From: Sipunculus nudus | Taxonomy: Eukaryota > Annelida > Sipuncula > Golfingiida > Sipunculidae | Assembly: GCA_026874595.1 (NCBI GenBank) | Contig: CM049313.1 | Span: 73,898,659-73,962,658 of the forward strand | DNA: 64,000 nucleotides | Reading direction: 5' to 3' | Part shown: positions 1-11,493 of the stretch, piece after piece | Position numbering within the stretch: position 1 is the first letter of the stretch | Layout: each line of letters starts with the position of its first letter | The notes under the pieces: model-generated | What the model was told of the DNA's origin: nothing | Seen by the model: only the letters and a program-made list of their open reading frames with translations | Databases searched by the model: none | Program-made: the position numbers and the translations under genes

Positions 1-555
1 CAAAGCATGTATTGCATGTATCGCATGTCCATAAGGACATTAATGGGGGTTCAGTTCAATAGTATAAAAATTTGTAAAACTATGATTTAACCTTCTGTGA
101 AATTGCCATGACCAAAGTAAAAAAACTGTCTGAATACTGATGTTTTCATATGAGGGTTTCAAAAGTTTCTGATAGACATGCATCATTGACCCGCTGCCTT
201 AAACAAATAACCCCATCTGACTATGTGCATTCTGACTATATATCTATACATGTATGGGGGGATATTTTGAGTAATATAAATAAATCACATTTATATCCCA
301 AATTCTGAATATAACTTGTTGTGGGTTTACACAACCATAAGGACTGAACTGCATCATACTGGGCTACGTCTCTGAGGGCATTCTAGGCATGAGCAATGAA
401 CCACTTCAGATTGAGCTGCCTCTCTGCAGGTGTCCTGAAACAACAAGCGTCGTACTGGAATGTAATAAAAAATACTCCCACACATGATAACTTTAATTTA
501 GCATTATGGTTATATTTTTGTAGGGTTTATTTATAATATTTAGGATTATTTGCAG
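1..555 (+). other. Intron 3' end / non-coding upstream of terminal exon
   Basis: I see no open frame or repeat of note here. The stretch ends in a plausible 3' splice site: a T-rich run with several candidate AGs (about 523, 543 and 555), the last being TTATTTGCAG at 546-555, directly before the open frame. The frame used downstream is closed by a TAG at 541-543, so the coding exon must start after that point. The reading is therefore intron, with the earlier exons of the gene beyond the left edge. Confidence 0.5.
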
Positions 556-1239
556 AGGATGGAATCTCAACATAATGGGTCATCAAGAAGTGGCCAGGGT
601 CATAGGTCACAGCCAACAGAGAGTTCAAGCACAAAATATGGGCACGGTGATACAGTATTGACGGGGGATAAGACACAGGGACAGGGTACAAGTGTACCCA
701 GAGAAAGTATTTTTAGAAGAAGAACTGGGGCACAGGTCAAGGGGTCACCTAGTCCTGAAAATGAGGACAAAGGTCAAAGTTTATCCATGTTGAGCTGTGA
801 CCCCAGATTCCTTGAAATGGCGCTCCATGACAGGAAAAAACTTCACAAGTCCGATCTGATACTGCAGAGCACAGATCCAGTTCGAGCAAGATCCGTCAGC
901 CCAGTAAGGTGGGATAAACATCCAGAACTGACATTAGATCACCTAAGAGCAAGCACACCACCAGTGTCAAGCTCAAAATTTCAAGCACAAAGTATTTCAC
1001 CTCTTGATGTTATAAGACACAGATACAGCCAATCACAAGATAGCCAGCCTGTGACATCTTCAAGTACACTAGTACTTGGAAGTAACAGGATCAAATACCG
1101 AAGTATTGTTAAAAGTAAAAGTGAAGACCGCAGTGGCCCTGCTTGGAATGGTGTGGGGAAACCAAGACCAAGAGCTAGCAGTCACAGTAAAGCAACGCTG
1201 CAGTCAGCTGATAACAGGTCAAGACAGTCATCTGTGTGA
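556..1239 (+). CDS. Terminal exon (partial) of an unrecognised Ser/Arg-rich protein
   Basis: The frame is open for 227 codons from the acceptor TTATTTGCAG (ends at 555) to a TGA at 1237-1239. The acceptor falls exactly between codons (phase 0, AGG ATG GAA). An internal ATG at 559 could also serve as a start, so a single-exon gene is not excluded. The product is rich in Ser, Arg, Gln, Thr and Pro with no hydrophobic segment, which suggests an intrinsically disordered C-terminal tail. Around residues 78-102 a less polar stretch (CDPRFLEMALHDRKKLHK) could form a helix. RARSVSPVR near residue 112 looks like a basophilic-kinase/14-3-3 type site. The C-terminus RQSSV fits a class I PDZ ligand (S/T-x-hydrophobic). 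I do not recognise the family. Codon choice is balanced and GC is higher than in the flanks, unlike the AT-rich chance frames elsewhere. A second open frame overlaps its end and extends to 1312 (see findings). Confidence 0.65.
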   Translation, partial: RMESQHNGSSRSGQGHRSQPTESSSTKYGHGDTVLTGDKTQGQGTSVPRESIFRRRTGAQVKGSPSPENEDKGQSLSMLSCDPRFLEMALHDRKKLHKSDLILQSTDPVRARSVSPVRWDKHPELTLDHLRASTPPVSSSKFQAQSISPLDVIRHRYSQSQDSQPVTSSSTLVLGSNRIKYRSIVKSKSEDRSGPAWNGVGKPRPRASSHSKATLQSADNRSRQSSV

Positions 1240-1414
1240 TGATGATGATCAAGATGATGAGATAATCATACCATACACACCAGATGGTGCGCCAGTCGCT
1301 GTATCTATATAAAGCTTGGTCACTCTCTTTTCAAATTTCAATTGTGGTCTAACAATTCACATGTACATTATATGTGTATCTTTTTTAAAATGTTTTATAT
1401 GTTGTACTGTTTTT
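1240..1414 (+). other. Probable 3' UTR
   Basis: This stretch lies between the stop codon and the first repeat element. It begins with a (GAT)n-like run and includes the alternative open frame to 1312. No AATAAA is visible before 1415. If transcription continues, the 3' end could lie inside the following repeat; AATAAA occurs at 2963-2968. Confidence 0.35.
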
Positions 1415-4016
1415 AGCTCAGCTGACTATAAGTCATCTGAGCTATAGTCGTGGTCCATTGTCCGTCGTCCGTCCGTCTGTCCGTCCGTCCGTCCGTAGAT
1501 GTGGCACGTTTTGAAACCGTAAGACCTAGGAATCCAAAATTCGGCATAATGTTAGATGTCCCCAAGATCTCCTACCAAGCCGAAAACTGGGTCTTTGCAA
1601 CTTCGTTCCTTTGAGAAATTAAGGAAAAACCTCAATTTTTCATTAAAAACCTATTTTCACACTTCAGGACTGCCTAATATCAAAACCACTCATCTGTTTT
1701 TCCTCATATTTACAATTAATATTCCTCTATATAGTTCCTATGTACATGCCAGAAATTATGTCTGTATTATTTAATTTAAAAAAGTTATGGGCCCAAACAT
1801 AATGCATTTTGTAAAAAATCAGGAAAGATATTTGATCACTTAACACAAAAAATGTTAAAGCTATCGACCTTTTTTCCAGTAATATAACTTTAATTAATCA
1901 AAATTAAATTGTATACCAAAAATTAGATGAAAATCTTTTATATTTTCAAAAATATTAATAAAAATAAAAAATTGGTACCTTAAATTTTGCCCAACTTTGA
2001 CCATGGCACGTTTTTTTCCTGTAAGTACTGTGGATTTAATTTTCACAGCATGTTTTTGTTAGCATTTCAACTGTTAACACCAAAAATTTGAAACCAGTTG
2101 ATCAAAAGCTGTAGATTTTAATAAGTTTTCAAGCACCATGTAACATTGTTTACATCAAGCTAGTGTTATGCAGTTTGCAAGAGCTCAGCTCCCCAGCTTC
2201 AGCTCTTAGTTCCTTAAATTTGGCATACAGTTAGATGTCTCCAAAATCCCCTACCATGCCAAGAATTTGGTCTCTAGGACTTAATACCTTCAAGATATTA
2301 ATGAAAAACTTCATTTTTCCATTAAAAACCCATTGTTACACTTCAAGACTGCCTAATATCAAAACCACTGATCTGACTTTAATCATAAATAATATACATA
2401 TTTTTCATTCTCTATGCACATGCCAGAATGATGTCAGTATTGCGTAATTGTTTTAAGTTATGGGCCCAAACATAATGCACTTTGTAAAAAATCAAGAAAT
2501 ATATTTACTCCCTTAACAAGGGCATTGCTGAAGCTAGAGATTTTTTTGTCAGGGATGTAACATTATTTAATCAAGATTCAATTGAATACCCAAAATTAGT
2601 TCTGAATTTTTCAAATTTTATAAGTTATTAGTATAAATATAAAATTAGTACCTTAAATTTTGCCCAACTGTGACCATGGCACGTTTGTGTCCTGTGAGCA
2701 CTGTTGATATAATTTTCAGCTGAAAAAGCTGAAAGAAATTTGCCAAAAATTGTAGCTTTTATTGATGTTTTTTATGAGACCCTGTCAAACTTTGGCTCTC
2801 TCCAGCCCCTCTTGAGTCACCTGTATGTTGACCTTGTTGACCTTTCATCAAATTATGCACGCTTGAGGCGAGGCATACAGGAATCCAGGCAGCTTATGGC
2901 CAGCCACAGTTGATCAAGGTGTCCAACCCAACTCATCCAGTAGTTTTAACCAACAACATAACAATAAACAATAAATTAATAAATTTTTATTGGTTTTTAA
3001 TAACAAATTAAAGAAAAATAGAAAAGGAATTTGTTAGTTTATAATAACAGGAAATTAACTTGCAGTTACTGATGATATAAGAATCTTGTATCGATGGGTA
3101 GAATGTCACATATTCCAAATAACACCATGCAGTCACCTATGGCATTTTTCAGTTCAATTTTAATGATAAAGAAGTAAATCATATTATTCATTACTAATCA
3201 TTAGGGATCATATGAAGGAAATTAATGATAGACAAAGATGCAGTTGATAATATTAATCTAGATTCCTACTGTGTCTAGTGTGTACATTGATGTGAAATTA
3301 GTCCAAAATGAATTTTTTACAGTTATTTTTTAATATAAATAAAAGCCATAAAACCAGGTACTTATGATCATTATTTAAATGTGTGAATTTTGTATATTCT
3401 GGATTCTCAACATCATTGGTTGGTGAAACTGAATAAATACCAGACATGGTGCGAATACTTTGTTATTGTATTTAAATACAAATATGATTATGTACTCCAT
3501 TATAAAATTTCTTGCATAAAGAATAGGAATTCAGGTAAAAATGAAAGTATATGAATACTTGTGCAAATACTTTCAAAATGTATTCATGAATGCATTCATG
3601 AATATATTCTACAATATTATTTTAATAATCATATCAGTTATATTTCATTTAAAAAAATCATATGATTCTCTAATTATTTTTTATAAAAATTATATTTGGG
3701 ACAATATTTGTAATTTTTTTTAATAAATAGTTAAACACTGATATTATATGTTCTGCTTATAAGTTATATGGCCAAGTCAAAATCTGTGTGACAATAGTAC
3801 TCCATTTGTTAACAAAATAAATGAAATCAATCCTCTTCCCTGTCTCCAAAGGTACTATCAAAATCATACATAAGCAAAATCATACATAAGCTAAACAACA
3901 ACAACTTATAATACAGCTTATATTTATTACCACACAAAACCAGCATGTGCCTCATTTCTAAATAATTTTTTTTTATCATATATAACAGCTGAGCGTCGTG
4001 ACCCATAGGTCCCTTG
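1415..4016 (+). mobile_element. Head-to-tail non-autonomous element, copy 1
   Basis: The head is AGCTCAGCTGACTATAAG at 1415, followed by a GTCC/CCGT tetranucleotide tract (about 1459-1496). The tail, CAGCTGAGCG at 3986 followed by GTGACCCATAGGTCCCTTG, ends near 4016. The core carries two related ~700-bp units: unit A at about 1500-2170 and unit B at about 2215-2790. Both contain the landmarks CTTCA.GACTGCC, TATGGGCCCAAACATAATG, TTAAATTTTGCCCAAC and CCATGGCACGTTT. The remainder (2800-3985) is AT-rich without repeats I can pair in this window. Short open frames at 1556-1774 and 2235-2447 are part of units A and B. The same A-B composite occurs inverted at 17.87-19.25 kb. There is no transposase frame. 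The tetranucleotide tract plus repeated core resembles bivalve pearl-type elements (recalled, not checked). Confidence 0.7.
3581..3604. repeat. Perfect 24-bp palindrome
   Basis: The half-site TATTCATGAATG is followed immediately by its exact reverse complement, with no spacer. It lies in the AT-rich distal part of element copy 1. It could extrude as a cruciform or be a dyad binding site; nothing nearby indicates a function. Confidence 0.8.
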
Positions 4017-7000
4017 TTTTTTATTCTTATGTTGTGCTCTTATCTCATTTCTTACCTGTTAATATTTGTTGTATGTTTTTAACTGTTGTTACATAATGTT
4101 CTAGTTATCAGTTACGTTTTCATGTTGTTCTCTTTTTCCAGTAAGTATTTGCTATGAAAATTCAAAATTTTCAATAGAATGCTGTCAATTTTGTTATGTT
4201 GTTAAATGGAACAAAGAACAAGTACAATGTTGATTGAATTGTTAATTTATGTAGTAATTGTGGTGATGAAAATGTTTTAAATGGTTATTTATATCAGTGT
4301 GAGTTCCTGTTTAATACAAGCAGACTTTTCCAACAGTTTAAGAGCATGAAGATAGATTAAGTAGAAACAGAATAGAAATAATGAAAAGATTTGTTAAATC
4401 CTTATTTTGATATGTCTGGCAGTTTGTGGGTTTCCACAGATCAATATAATACAAATTCAGGGTCCAGTGTTGCAGTATCATGAGCAATACATCATAGGCT
4501 CATTAAACATTGCATTTCTACAGTAATTTGTACTTTAATAGTTTATCTACATTAGTTAATTTCATAAAGTAGAACTCATCTTCCTTATTACAAATTATAT
4601 ATGTAAAGATCAAGAGGTGTTTTGTGCGACTTTCATGCTTGAAAATTATTACCAATATTGATAGTTCCTGCTTTGAGCACCAGATGTCCTTAGTTAATAG
4701 TCAGTTGAGCCTCTGAGCACAATTTAGATATGAACATTTTCAGTTTTGAAACAGAGATCAGTTTAAATTTTCTGTTAGTTTTATCAGTTACAATTTGTAT
4801 GTAAAAATAAATCTCACAGCAAGCTTCTCTTGCTTTTCAGGATAGTTGTTCACAATTACATGACAGTCTTTAGCAGTCAACTGTCACATTTACTGTTCAA
4901 GCCAGTATCTTAATTAATTGTTGATTCTGTTAATTGTGCGAGATCTTCATGAATTTATTTATTGGCAGTACACAGGATCACCATGTATCTTGTTTAAGAT
5001 TCTCCCAAAAGATCAATATATAAAATGATATACCTTAAGATTTAATTATCATCAGTACAATGCATTATTATTAATTTTCATAGATATATTTTATATCTAT
5101 CATAAATTGTTTGTAATAAAGAATGTATAAAATTCAAATATTTGTATGCGGTCATATTCATTTCTTTTATATTCAGTCCTAGACAACCTCATATTTTCAA
5201 CAGTTGTAAAAAAAAATCATATATTTTATCAATTTAATATCAGCTTTTTGTTAGTTTACATCATTGGATGTCACTCATTTATAGATTTATAACTATTCTA
5301 TCGTTATTCATTATTTTTGCTTTATTTATTTAATTTTCTTTTTAATTTATGTAAATCATCATTATTTTCACTCTGTTATATTTTTGTAAATGCATTGAAA
5401 TACATGACACATTTTAGCCCTCAGCCCATATAGGCTGATAGGCTGTTGTCAACACCATGCCGTCCTTCCTCCCAGCGTCTAAGCATTAATTTTTACCTCA
5501 TGATCAGAACATCTCCAAAAGAATTTAACTTTTCAGTTATTCAGTTTCTTCAGGGCACTTGTTTAGCTACAAAATCTCAGTAAAATTCAAGGATGGTTTT
5601 GTTTTGCAGAAAATAACCTAAAATATGTTTTATCATATTTCACTTCTGTCATAAGACTCGTAAAGGTACAACATGCTCTGTCATTTAAGTATACTGCTTG
5701 AACCAGAGAAATTTGCTCGGGTATACCTCAGTGTGAGAACAGGTATTTCAAACTTCTTACTGTTATCACCCTTACATAACTCCTCTTTTTTGGCAAAGGG
5801 CTTTTGTCAGCTTCTCCTAATATTCTAGTCATATTAGCAATAAGTTAATGCAGTGCTGGTCAGCATACAGCGTTTAACAAAAATTAGTCCACTTTTATTT
5901 TTAGTTTGTCATTTTGATAAACAAAAGTATATAAATTAAATAGTATAAAATAGTATATAAAATATATAAAAAGTATATAAGTTAAATTATCCTTTATATG
6001 TGCTCTGTCTTTCTGAAGACAGAATTTATTATCAAGAGCATCTATATACCACACTCGTTTTATATACAGTAAATCTCTGTGTGTTTTTGATGATAACGTT
6101 ACAGGCTTCTTGTGCATACCTCACAGGATTGACCAAGGTGTCTTAAATGAAGAAGTATCATAATACAAAGGTGCCAGTTCCATATTATGACAGTACCTGT
6201 AATGTGTGATTTACCTGTATAATATATCTGATTTGTTTATAGATGGTCTATCTTTGCTGATCCAGATGCAGGCTTACAAGTGTGCTAACCAAAATCATGC
6301 ACTATAGGTAATTGCAGCATTTGCACAAAGATATAGACTCAATGTGTACACACACATATAGTTAAGGGTTAATTAAGGATGAAATTAAGAACTTCTTAGA
6401 TAATATATTCAGAAGAGGCAGCATGAAATATAACTATAACTTGATGACGACTACTGTCATTTTCTTTTATATTTATCCTTATATATTTTACAATGCCAGA
6501 GCTATTTGGAATTGTGTTCGCAATAACTTTATGACATCAGGCCCAGACACCTTCATACTATCAAGTCTGTTGCAGTTACAGATTTACAGACCTGGATTCA
6601 GTGAGCTGTTCCAGCCTCTATATTATAATAAAGAACAAGTCTGCAAGGGTTCAGGCTGAAATCATAACTGCCAATCAAGTCTATTGAGCAAACTATAAAA
6701 AAACACGCCATCTTAACAACAACACATGCAGGCCTCAGAAACGGGATAGGTTTATATTGTTTTATTTGATTGGTCAAAATTCTCATAGCAGTGCTACATG
6801 TTTGATATAGAACTAGCACCAGACCTGCTCTAGGGGCCGTGTATAGCCAGTGTGCACTAATAATTTAATTTGTTCCATTGTCTTGTTCATGATCAAAATA
6901 GCTCACTTAATCAAAGTCTTCGTGAAAGCGCAGCGGCCACTGACTTGTTTATGTTAAGTTTGGCCATTTTCTCTTTAACATGCCAGAGTATTTCTGAATT

Positions 7001-7549
7001 GAGTTCAACCTAAGTCTGCTGTTAGTATTATTTACTTAGTATATTTTCAACTTTTCACTGCCTTTTCATACACCAGGTTTGTATCAGTTAGAGGATTACG
7101 ACAATGCAGGTCAAACATATTTTAATTATACACATAGTCTGTGAGCAAATAATTCATTTATTAAGCATAATATAGGATTCTTCATATAACGGGATGTGGA
7201 ATGTAAGTTATCACTGCCAAGATCTTTTTTGAGGAGTGTAACGATACATTTTTTTCAATGCACGATTATATCGCAGTGTGACACTTTTATTTTGATAGTA
7301 TATTATAAATTCGATATCAGGAAAATGCACTTTCTTTTTCATTGCAAAAAAGCTAGATTCCAAAAAAAAAATTATTTCCAAACTATAATTCAACAAGAAT
7401 GTGGCCAGGGTACTGATCAAACTACTCGGTATTACTGGAAATGCTTGTCACAGTCCAATGGCTCCATTTAATGGTTTTCTGTATAACAGTAAAATGAAGC
7501 CTTTGAAAGAAAAAAAAGTATAATGGGGATCCATATTACCTCCAAACTC
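4017..7549. other. Unique AT-rich non-coding stretch
   Basis: I found no supported gene. The open frames (for example 5884-6117 on minus and 6423-6659 on plus) are short, AT-rich and composed mainly of Tyr/Ile/Phe/Lys, as chance frames are. No tandem array or element termini were seen. Confidence 0.5.
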
Positions 7550-7745
7550 AGGGGCGGATCCAGGACTTCGGAAAAGGGGAGTGGGGTTCAACCCAGGAGG
7601 ACTATTTAAAACCTTTAAAAAAAGGTCCCCAGGTCTGGAAAAGGGGGGGGGGTCCAAGCCGCAAAATTTTGTCTGAAGCCCTTAAAAAACGTTTCTGATG
7701 AAAAAAAGGGGGGCGGGGGGCCGCCCCCCCCCCAGATTCGCTTCT
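7550..7745 (+). repeat. Interspersed G-rich repeat (GGGGCGGATCCAGG type)
   Basis: The copy starts with AGGGGCGGATCCAGGA and contains several G runs (about 7645-7656, 7710-7722) and a C run (about 7723-7735). From memory this GGGGCGGATCCAGG opening is common in invertebrate interspersed repeats. A related piece lies on the minus strand at 54.1 kb (AGGGGCGTAGCCTGGG). The open frames crossing it are not genes. Confidence 0.5.
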
Positions 7746-9077
7746 GAAACTTTAATGGATCATTATTGGGTGTTATCTTAACCATCCTGAACAAAATTTT
7801 CTCAGAAATTTTTGTGTTATAACGCACACAGACAAACCAAGGGTTAAACATAAATAGCTATGCCTACCTATCGCCACCTGAAGGAGGTATTTAACCAAAT
7901 GCTGTTTGAGTCCTTTGCTTTCTAGACTTTCTAGTGCATTTATGTTAAAGCTTTTATACGTTATTTGGAAAAATACCATTACTTAATGTGACATTTGTTT
8001 TCCATCAGTAACTGAAAACAGTTACATTTTTCAATACAGTGTCTGACTCTGTATGGTGTCGCACCGGTTTATACTTGCAGCCCTAGTCATGTTGTTTTAT
8101 GACACTTTACCTTATTAAATATTACACGATATAAAAACCTTCTGACTGTTCTGAAAGGTCAATAGCTTTACATATCCCACAAAGAAAAGTTAATTTGTTC
8201 TTCTATAGTAATACCTGTAACCAGGGTAACTATATGGTCTAAATGTTGCTTTTTTATGTTGTTTGTATGTATATGTCACCACTGAATTCATAATACAACC
8301 AAACACCTCAGTGTAAAATTTGTTCCCCTTATGTCAAGTCTGTGTGATGTGTTAAGTACATTTATAAAGTGTCAGTCAACCTTATGTACAAAGCTTACAT
8401 TTATTTTTTAATCTTCATGTAAAAAGAAAAGAAAAACGTTTTGGGGAATCATGTTTTATCGTTAGGTATTTTCTTATGGGTATAGGTGTTAGTTTTATAT
8501 TGTAAATTCAAATGTTACATATTCAAATATTTTAATTTCAGCGCTGAACGCCTGCAGTTTTGTATATATGCTAAATGTTTCTTGAATTGATCAAATGGAG
8601 ATTAATTTTGGCTAGTGCAATGTAATGTCTATGCTTTCTACTTCAGATGTACTTTTGCTGTGATATTGTTAACAACATGACGTACAGGTGTTTGTAAAGG
8701 TGTTTGTTTTGACAAATTTAATTAAAATGAAGATCAATGCACATGATGAAAATATGATAGGGCTTTATTTAATGGAGCTAAGCAGGAAAGTACGTCATGC
8801 TTTTACACAGTGTTATTTGTATATTAATGTTTTCACCATTTCTTTGTTATATTGTTGTTAATACATGTAATATAACGTTTTTCGTTTTATTATTTTTACA
8901 TAGTTTGCTGTTGTTAAATATGTGTTCATTTTGATTGTCTGAAGTCATACAAAATGAAATTCAGTATTAATAAATTACCCAGATAAACCAGAGAGTTATT
9001 CATGTCATTTCATGCATGTGTGAATGGTATGTTTTTACTGCATGGGTGTTTTTTGTGAATATTTTTTTTTTCATTTT
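7746..9077. other. Non-coding, no feature recognised
   Basis: AT-rich sequence with no open frame of gene-like composition and no repeat that I could pair elsewhere in the window. Confidence 0.45.
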
Positions 9078-9760
9078 AGCTCAGCTGACTACATGACATC
9101 CGTGCTATGTAATATAGTCATGGTCCTTTGTCCGTCAGCCGGCTGTCCGTTAACACGTTTTGAAACCATGAGACCTACGAATCCAAAGTTCGACATACAG
9201 TTACATATCCCTAAGTTCTCTTACCAGTCTTGAAACTTGGCCACTGTGACTTGGTTTGAGAAAGTAAGGAAAAACCTCCCGTTTACCAGTAAAACCCTGT
9301 TGTTACACTGCAAAACTGCTCATATTCATCTATTGATATCTTATATAACCATTCCTGCATTTTTTTCTATGTACATACCAGAAATCAGGTCAATATTGCA
9401 TAAATCTCTGAAGTAATGAGCCCAAGCATAATGATTATTTGTTTTAGCTAGAGAGCTTTTTTCAAGCATATATCTATATTCAACGGAGTTTTAATTGTAT
9501 ACCAGAAATAAGATAAACAATTTGGTAATTTTCTTATGTTATTGGCTTCAATGTAAAACCATTACGTTAAATTTTGCTCAACCTTAATTATGGCACATTT
9601 TTTTTATTTATGTGCCTTCGCTCATTTTATTCAAATGATGAACAGATAAGGTTTTAAGCTAATAATATTATAATTTGAAAGGAATTGATAAAAAATGGTA
9701 GCGTTTATTCAAGTTTTCATACACCATGTCAAGTGTTTTTTATATCAAGCCAACCAAGTC
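9078..9760 (+). mobile_element. Diverged, tail-less copy of element unit A
   Basis: The head AGCTCAGCTGACTACATG is followed by a decayed GTCC tract and then by the order of landmarks seen in unit A of copy 1: ACGTTTTGAAACC, AAGGAAAAACCTCC, TGTACATACCAGAAAT, TAAATTTTGCTCAACC and CATGTCAAGTG. It is clearly more diverged than the 1.4-kb and 18-kb copies. No GACCCATGGGTC tail follows before the next head at 9965, so it is truncated or fused to the next element. Confidence 0.6.
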
Positions 9761-9852
9761 CAGTGATCTGCAGTGAGGGATGCAGGTTCACCTATGTTGT
9801 TTAACTGCTTCACTCCAGGCATCTCCCTTGACTCAGCTAGGTTTCCACTCTA

Positions 9853-9877
9853 CCCCCCCCCCCCCCCGCCCCCCCCG
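9853..9877. repeat. Poly(C) tract
   Basis: A near-uninterrupted run of C with a single G, lying between two element copies. Comparable C or G runs occur at 15221-15239, 17711-17723, 22029-22044, 22146-22166 and 54118-54134. Confidence 0.9.
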
Positions 9878-10199
9878 ATGGCGAAGATGCATAAAAAATG
9901 AATTTTATCATTTTCTGTATTAATCATATTATTATTCATGTGTTTTACCTCATTTTTTATTTTTAGCTCAGCTGACTTTCAGTCATGCTGGGCTATAGGG
10001 ATGGGTCTTTGTCCGTCGTCCTTCCGTCTGTCCGTCCGGCCATTAGCAGGGCACAAATCGTAACCGTAGGGGCTAGGGCCATGAACCCTATGCAGTCTTA
10101 GAGGTTCTAAAAAGATCTCCTTGCAAACCTGAAATGAGGTCACTGAGACCTATTTTCTCAAAGTTATGGGGTGTGTTTGCATCCCCCGGAAATAATTCT

Positions 10200-10835
10200 T
10201 TTAGCCAAAATTTTCATCCCAAACCTTCCATCTTTCACATACAGCTCACCTACCAACAGGGGAAGAACCATAATTATTTTGAGGTCACTAGGTCAAAGGT
10301 CAAGGTCACAGAACCAACTTCTTTGAAAAGCCTGTGGATGCATTTTAAGCCAAACCTTTCATCCCAATTCTTTGATCTTTCATATATAGATCACCTACTA
10401 AGTGGGAGAAGAATCCTATAGATGTTGAGGTCACTAGGTCAAAGGTCAGGGTCACAGGATCCACTTATTTGAAAAGGTTTTGGACACATTTCAAGCTAGA
10501 CCTTTCATTAAAAACCTTTCAGCACTGATATCACTTCTCTGCCAACAGGGGAAAAGACCTGTTGATTTTGAGGTCAAATGTCAAGTTCACAGCACCCTCC
10601 TCTTGCGTGGAGTAATTTTCAGGCAAACTTTTCAATCTATACTTTCCATCTGTCATATATGGCTTACCTACCAATAGGAGAAGAAGCCTATTAATGTTGA
10701 GTTCAAAAGGTCAAAGGTCAAGGTCACAATATTGTTCTAAATGCTTGTGAACATATTTCAAGTGAAATTGTTCAACCCAAACCTTCAGTCTTTCACATAT
10801 GCCACATCTATGCATCACTCAATGTGATTCAAACT
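10200..10835 (+). repeat. ~140-bp tandem array, about 4-5 copies
   Basis: The repeating unit contains AACCTTCCATCTTTCACATA, then CTCACCTACCAACAGGGGAA, GTTGAGGTCACTAGGTCAAA and finally TTTGAAAAG..TGTGGA. Units begin near 10221, 10355, 10495, 10630 and 10780, with the outer ones decayed. A less regular AGGTCA-rich stretch continues to about 11040. The frames at 10134-10421 and 10480-10677 are only this repeat read through. Confidence 0.8.
10282..10308 (+). promoter_or_regulatory. Cluster of four AGGTCA half-sites (DR2-DR1-DR0) in a repeat unit
   Basis: AGGTCA at 10282, 10290, 10297 and 10303 are direct repeats with spacings of 2, 1 and 0. The spacing-1 pair AGGTCAAAGGTCA is the canonical DR1 bound by RXR/HNF4/COUP-type nuclear receptors (established knowledge of the motif). 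The same arrangement recurs at 10428-10454 (last half-site GGGTCA) and, without the first site, at 10708-10726. It is decayed at 10571-10589. Whether it is bound here is unknown. Confidence 0.35.
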
Positions 10836-11493
10836 TCATATTTATGGGTCTTTTTGCATGAAGAAATAACTAATTGATTTTGAGGTCAGCTGGTCAGGAG
10901 GTTAAAGGTTGCAGGTCAAAGTTATTCATTGGTTGCCAAGTAATTACACCCGGCCAGATGTAAGTGGTTAGTAGTTACCCATCATTTAGAAAGAATCCAG
11001 TTGATATGTGGGCAAAAGGCCAAGGTCATAGGTCAGGTCAACTTATTTTGTAGACCATCTCTACTTTTCTTGTATATATAAGCTTGCACTCCAGCTGGTA
11101 CATCTCACCGTGTGGCTGTAATTGTGAGTGACACTGGTGACATATGACTCCCTTTTGTATCAGGCTATTAAGTGATAAGGCTGAGTGATAAGTACCTGGT
11201 TACTGCATAACAAAACACTGTTGTTGGAATACTTCAGCCAGGCATTAACACTATGAGAGTATAGTATTAAGGTTTGGCTACTGATTTATAAGATGATGGG
11301 AACATTTTGCAGTTTATTTTATGGAATCATAGCAATAAACTTAGTTTCCTAGATATATGAATATTTTTATTTAAATCACCACATATAAAAGCAAGTGTTT
11401 GTTCTCATAATATGTGGAGGTGTACTTGATTTAGGATGGCTTTATTTTATTACAAGACTCTTAGTCATGCTTTCTGCTTTTCTTTTCTTTCAG

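Noticed and set aside
1459-1496. GTCC/CCGT tract as an independent microsatellite
   Set aside because: It occurs at the same place in every element head (1.46, 10.02, 15.06, 19.16 kb), so it is part of the element.
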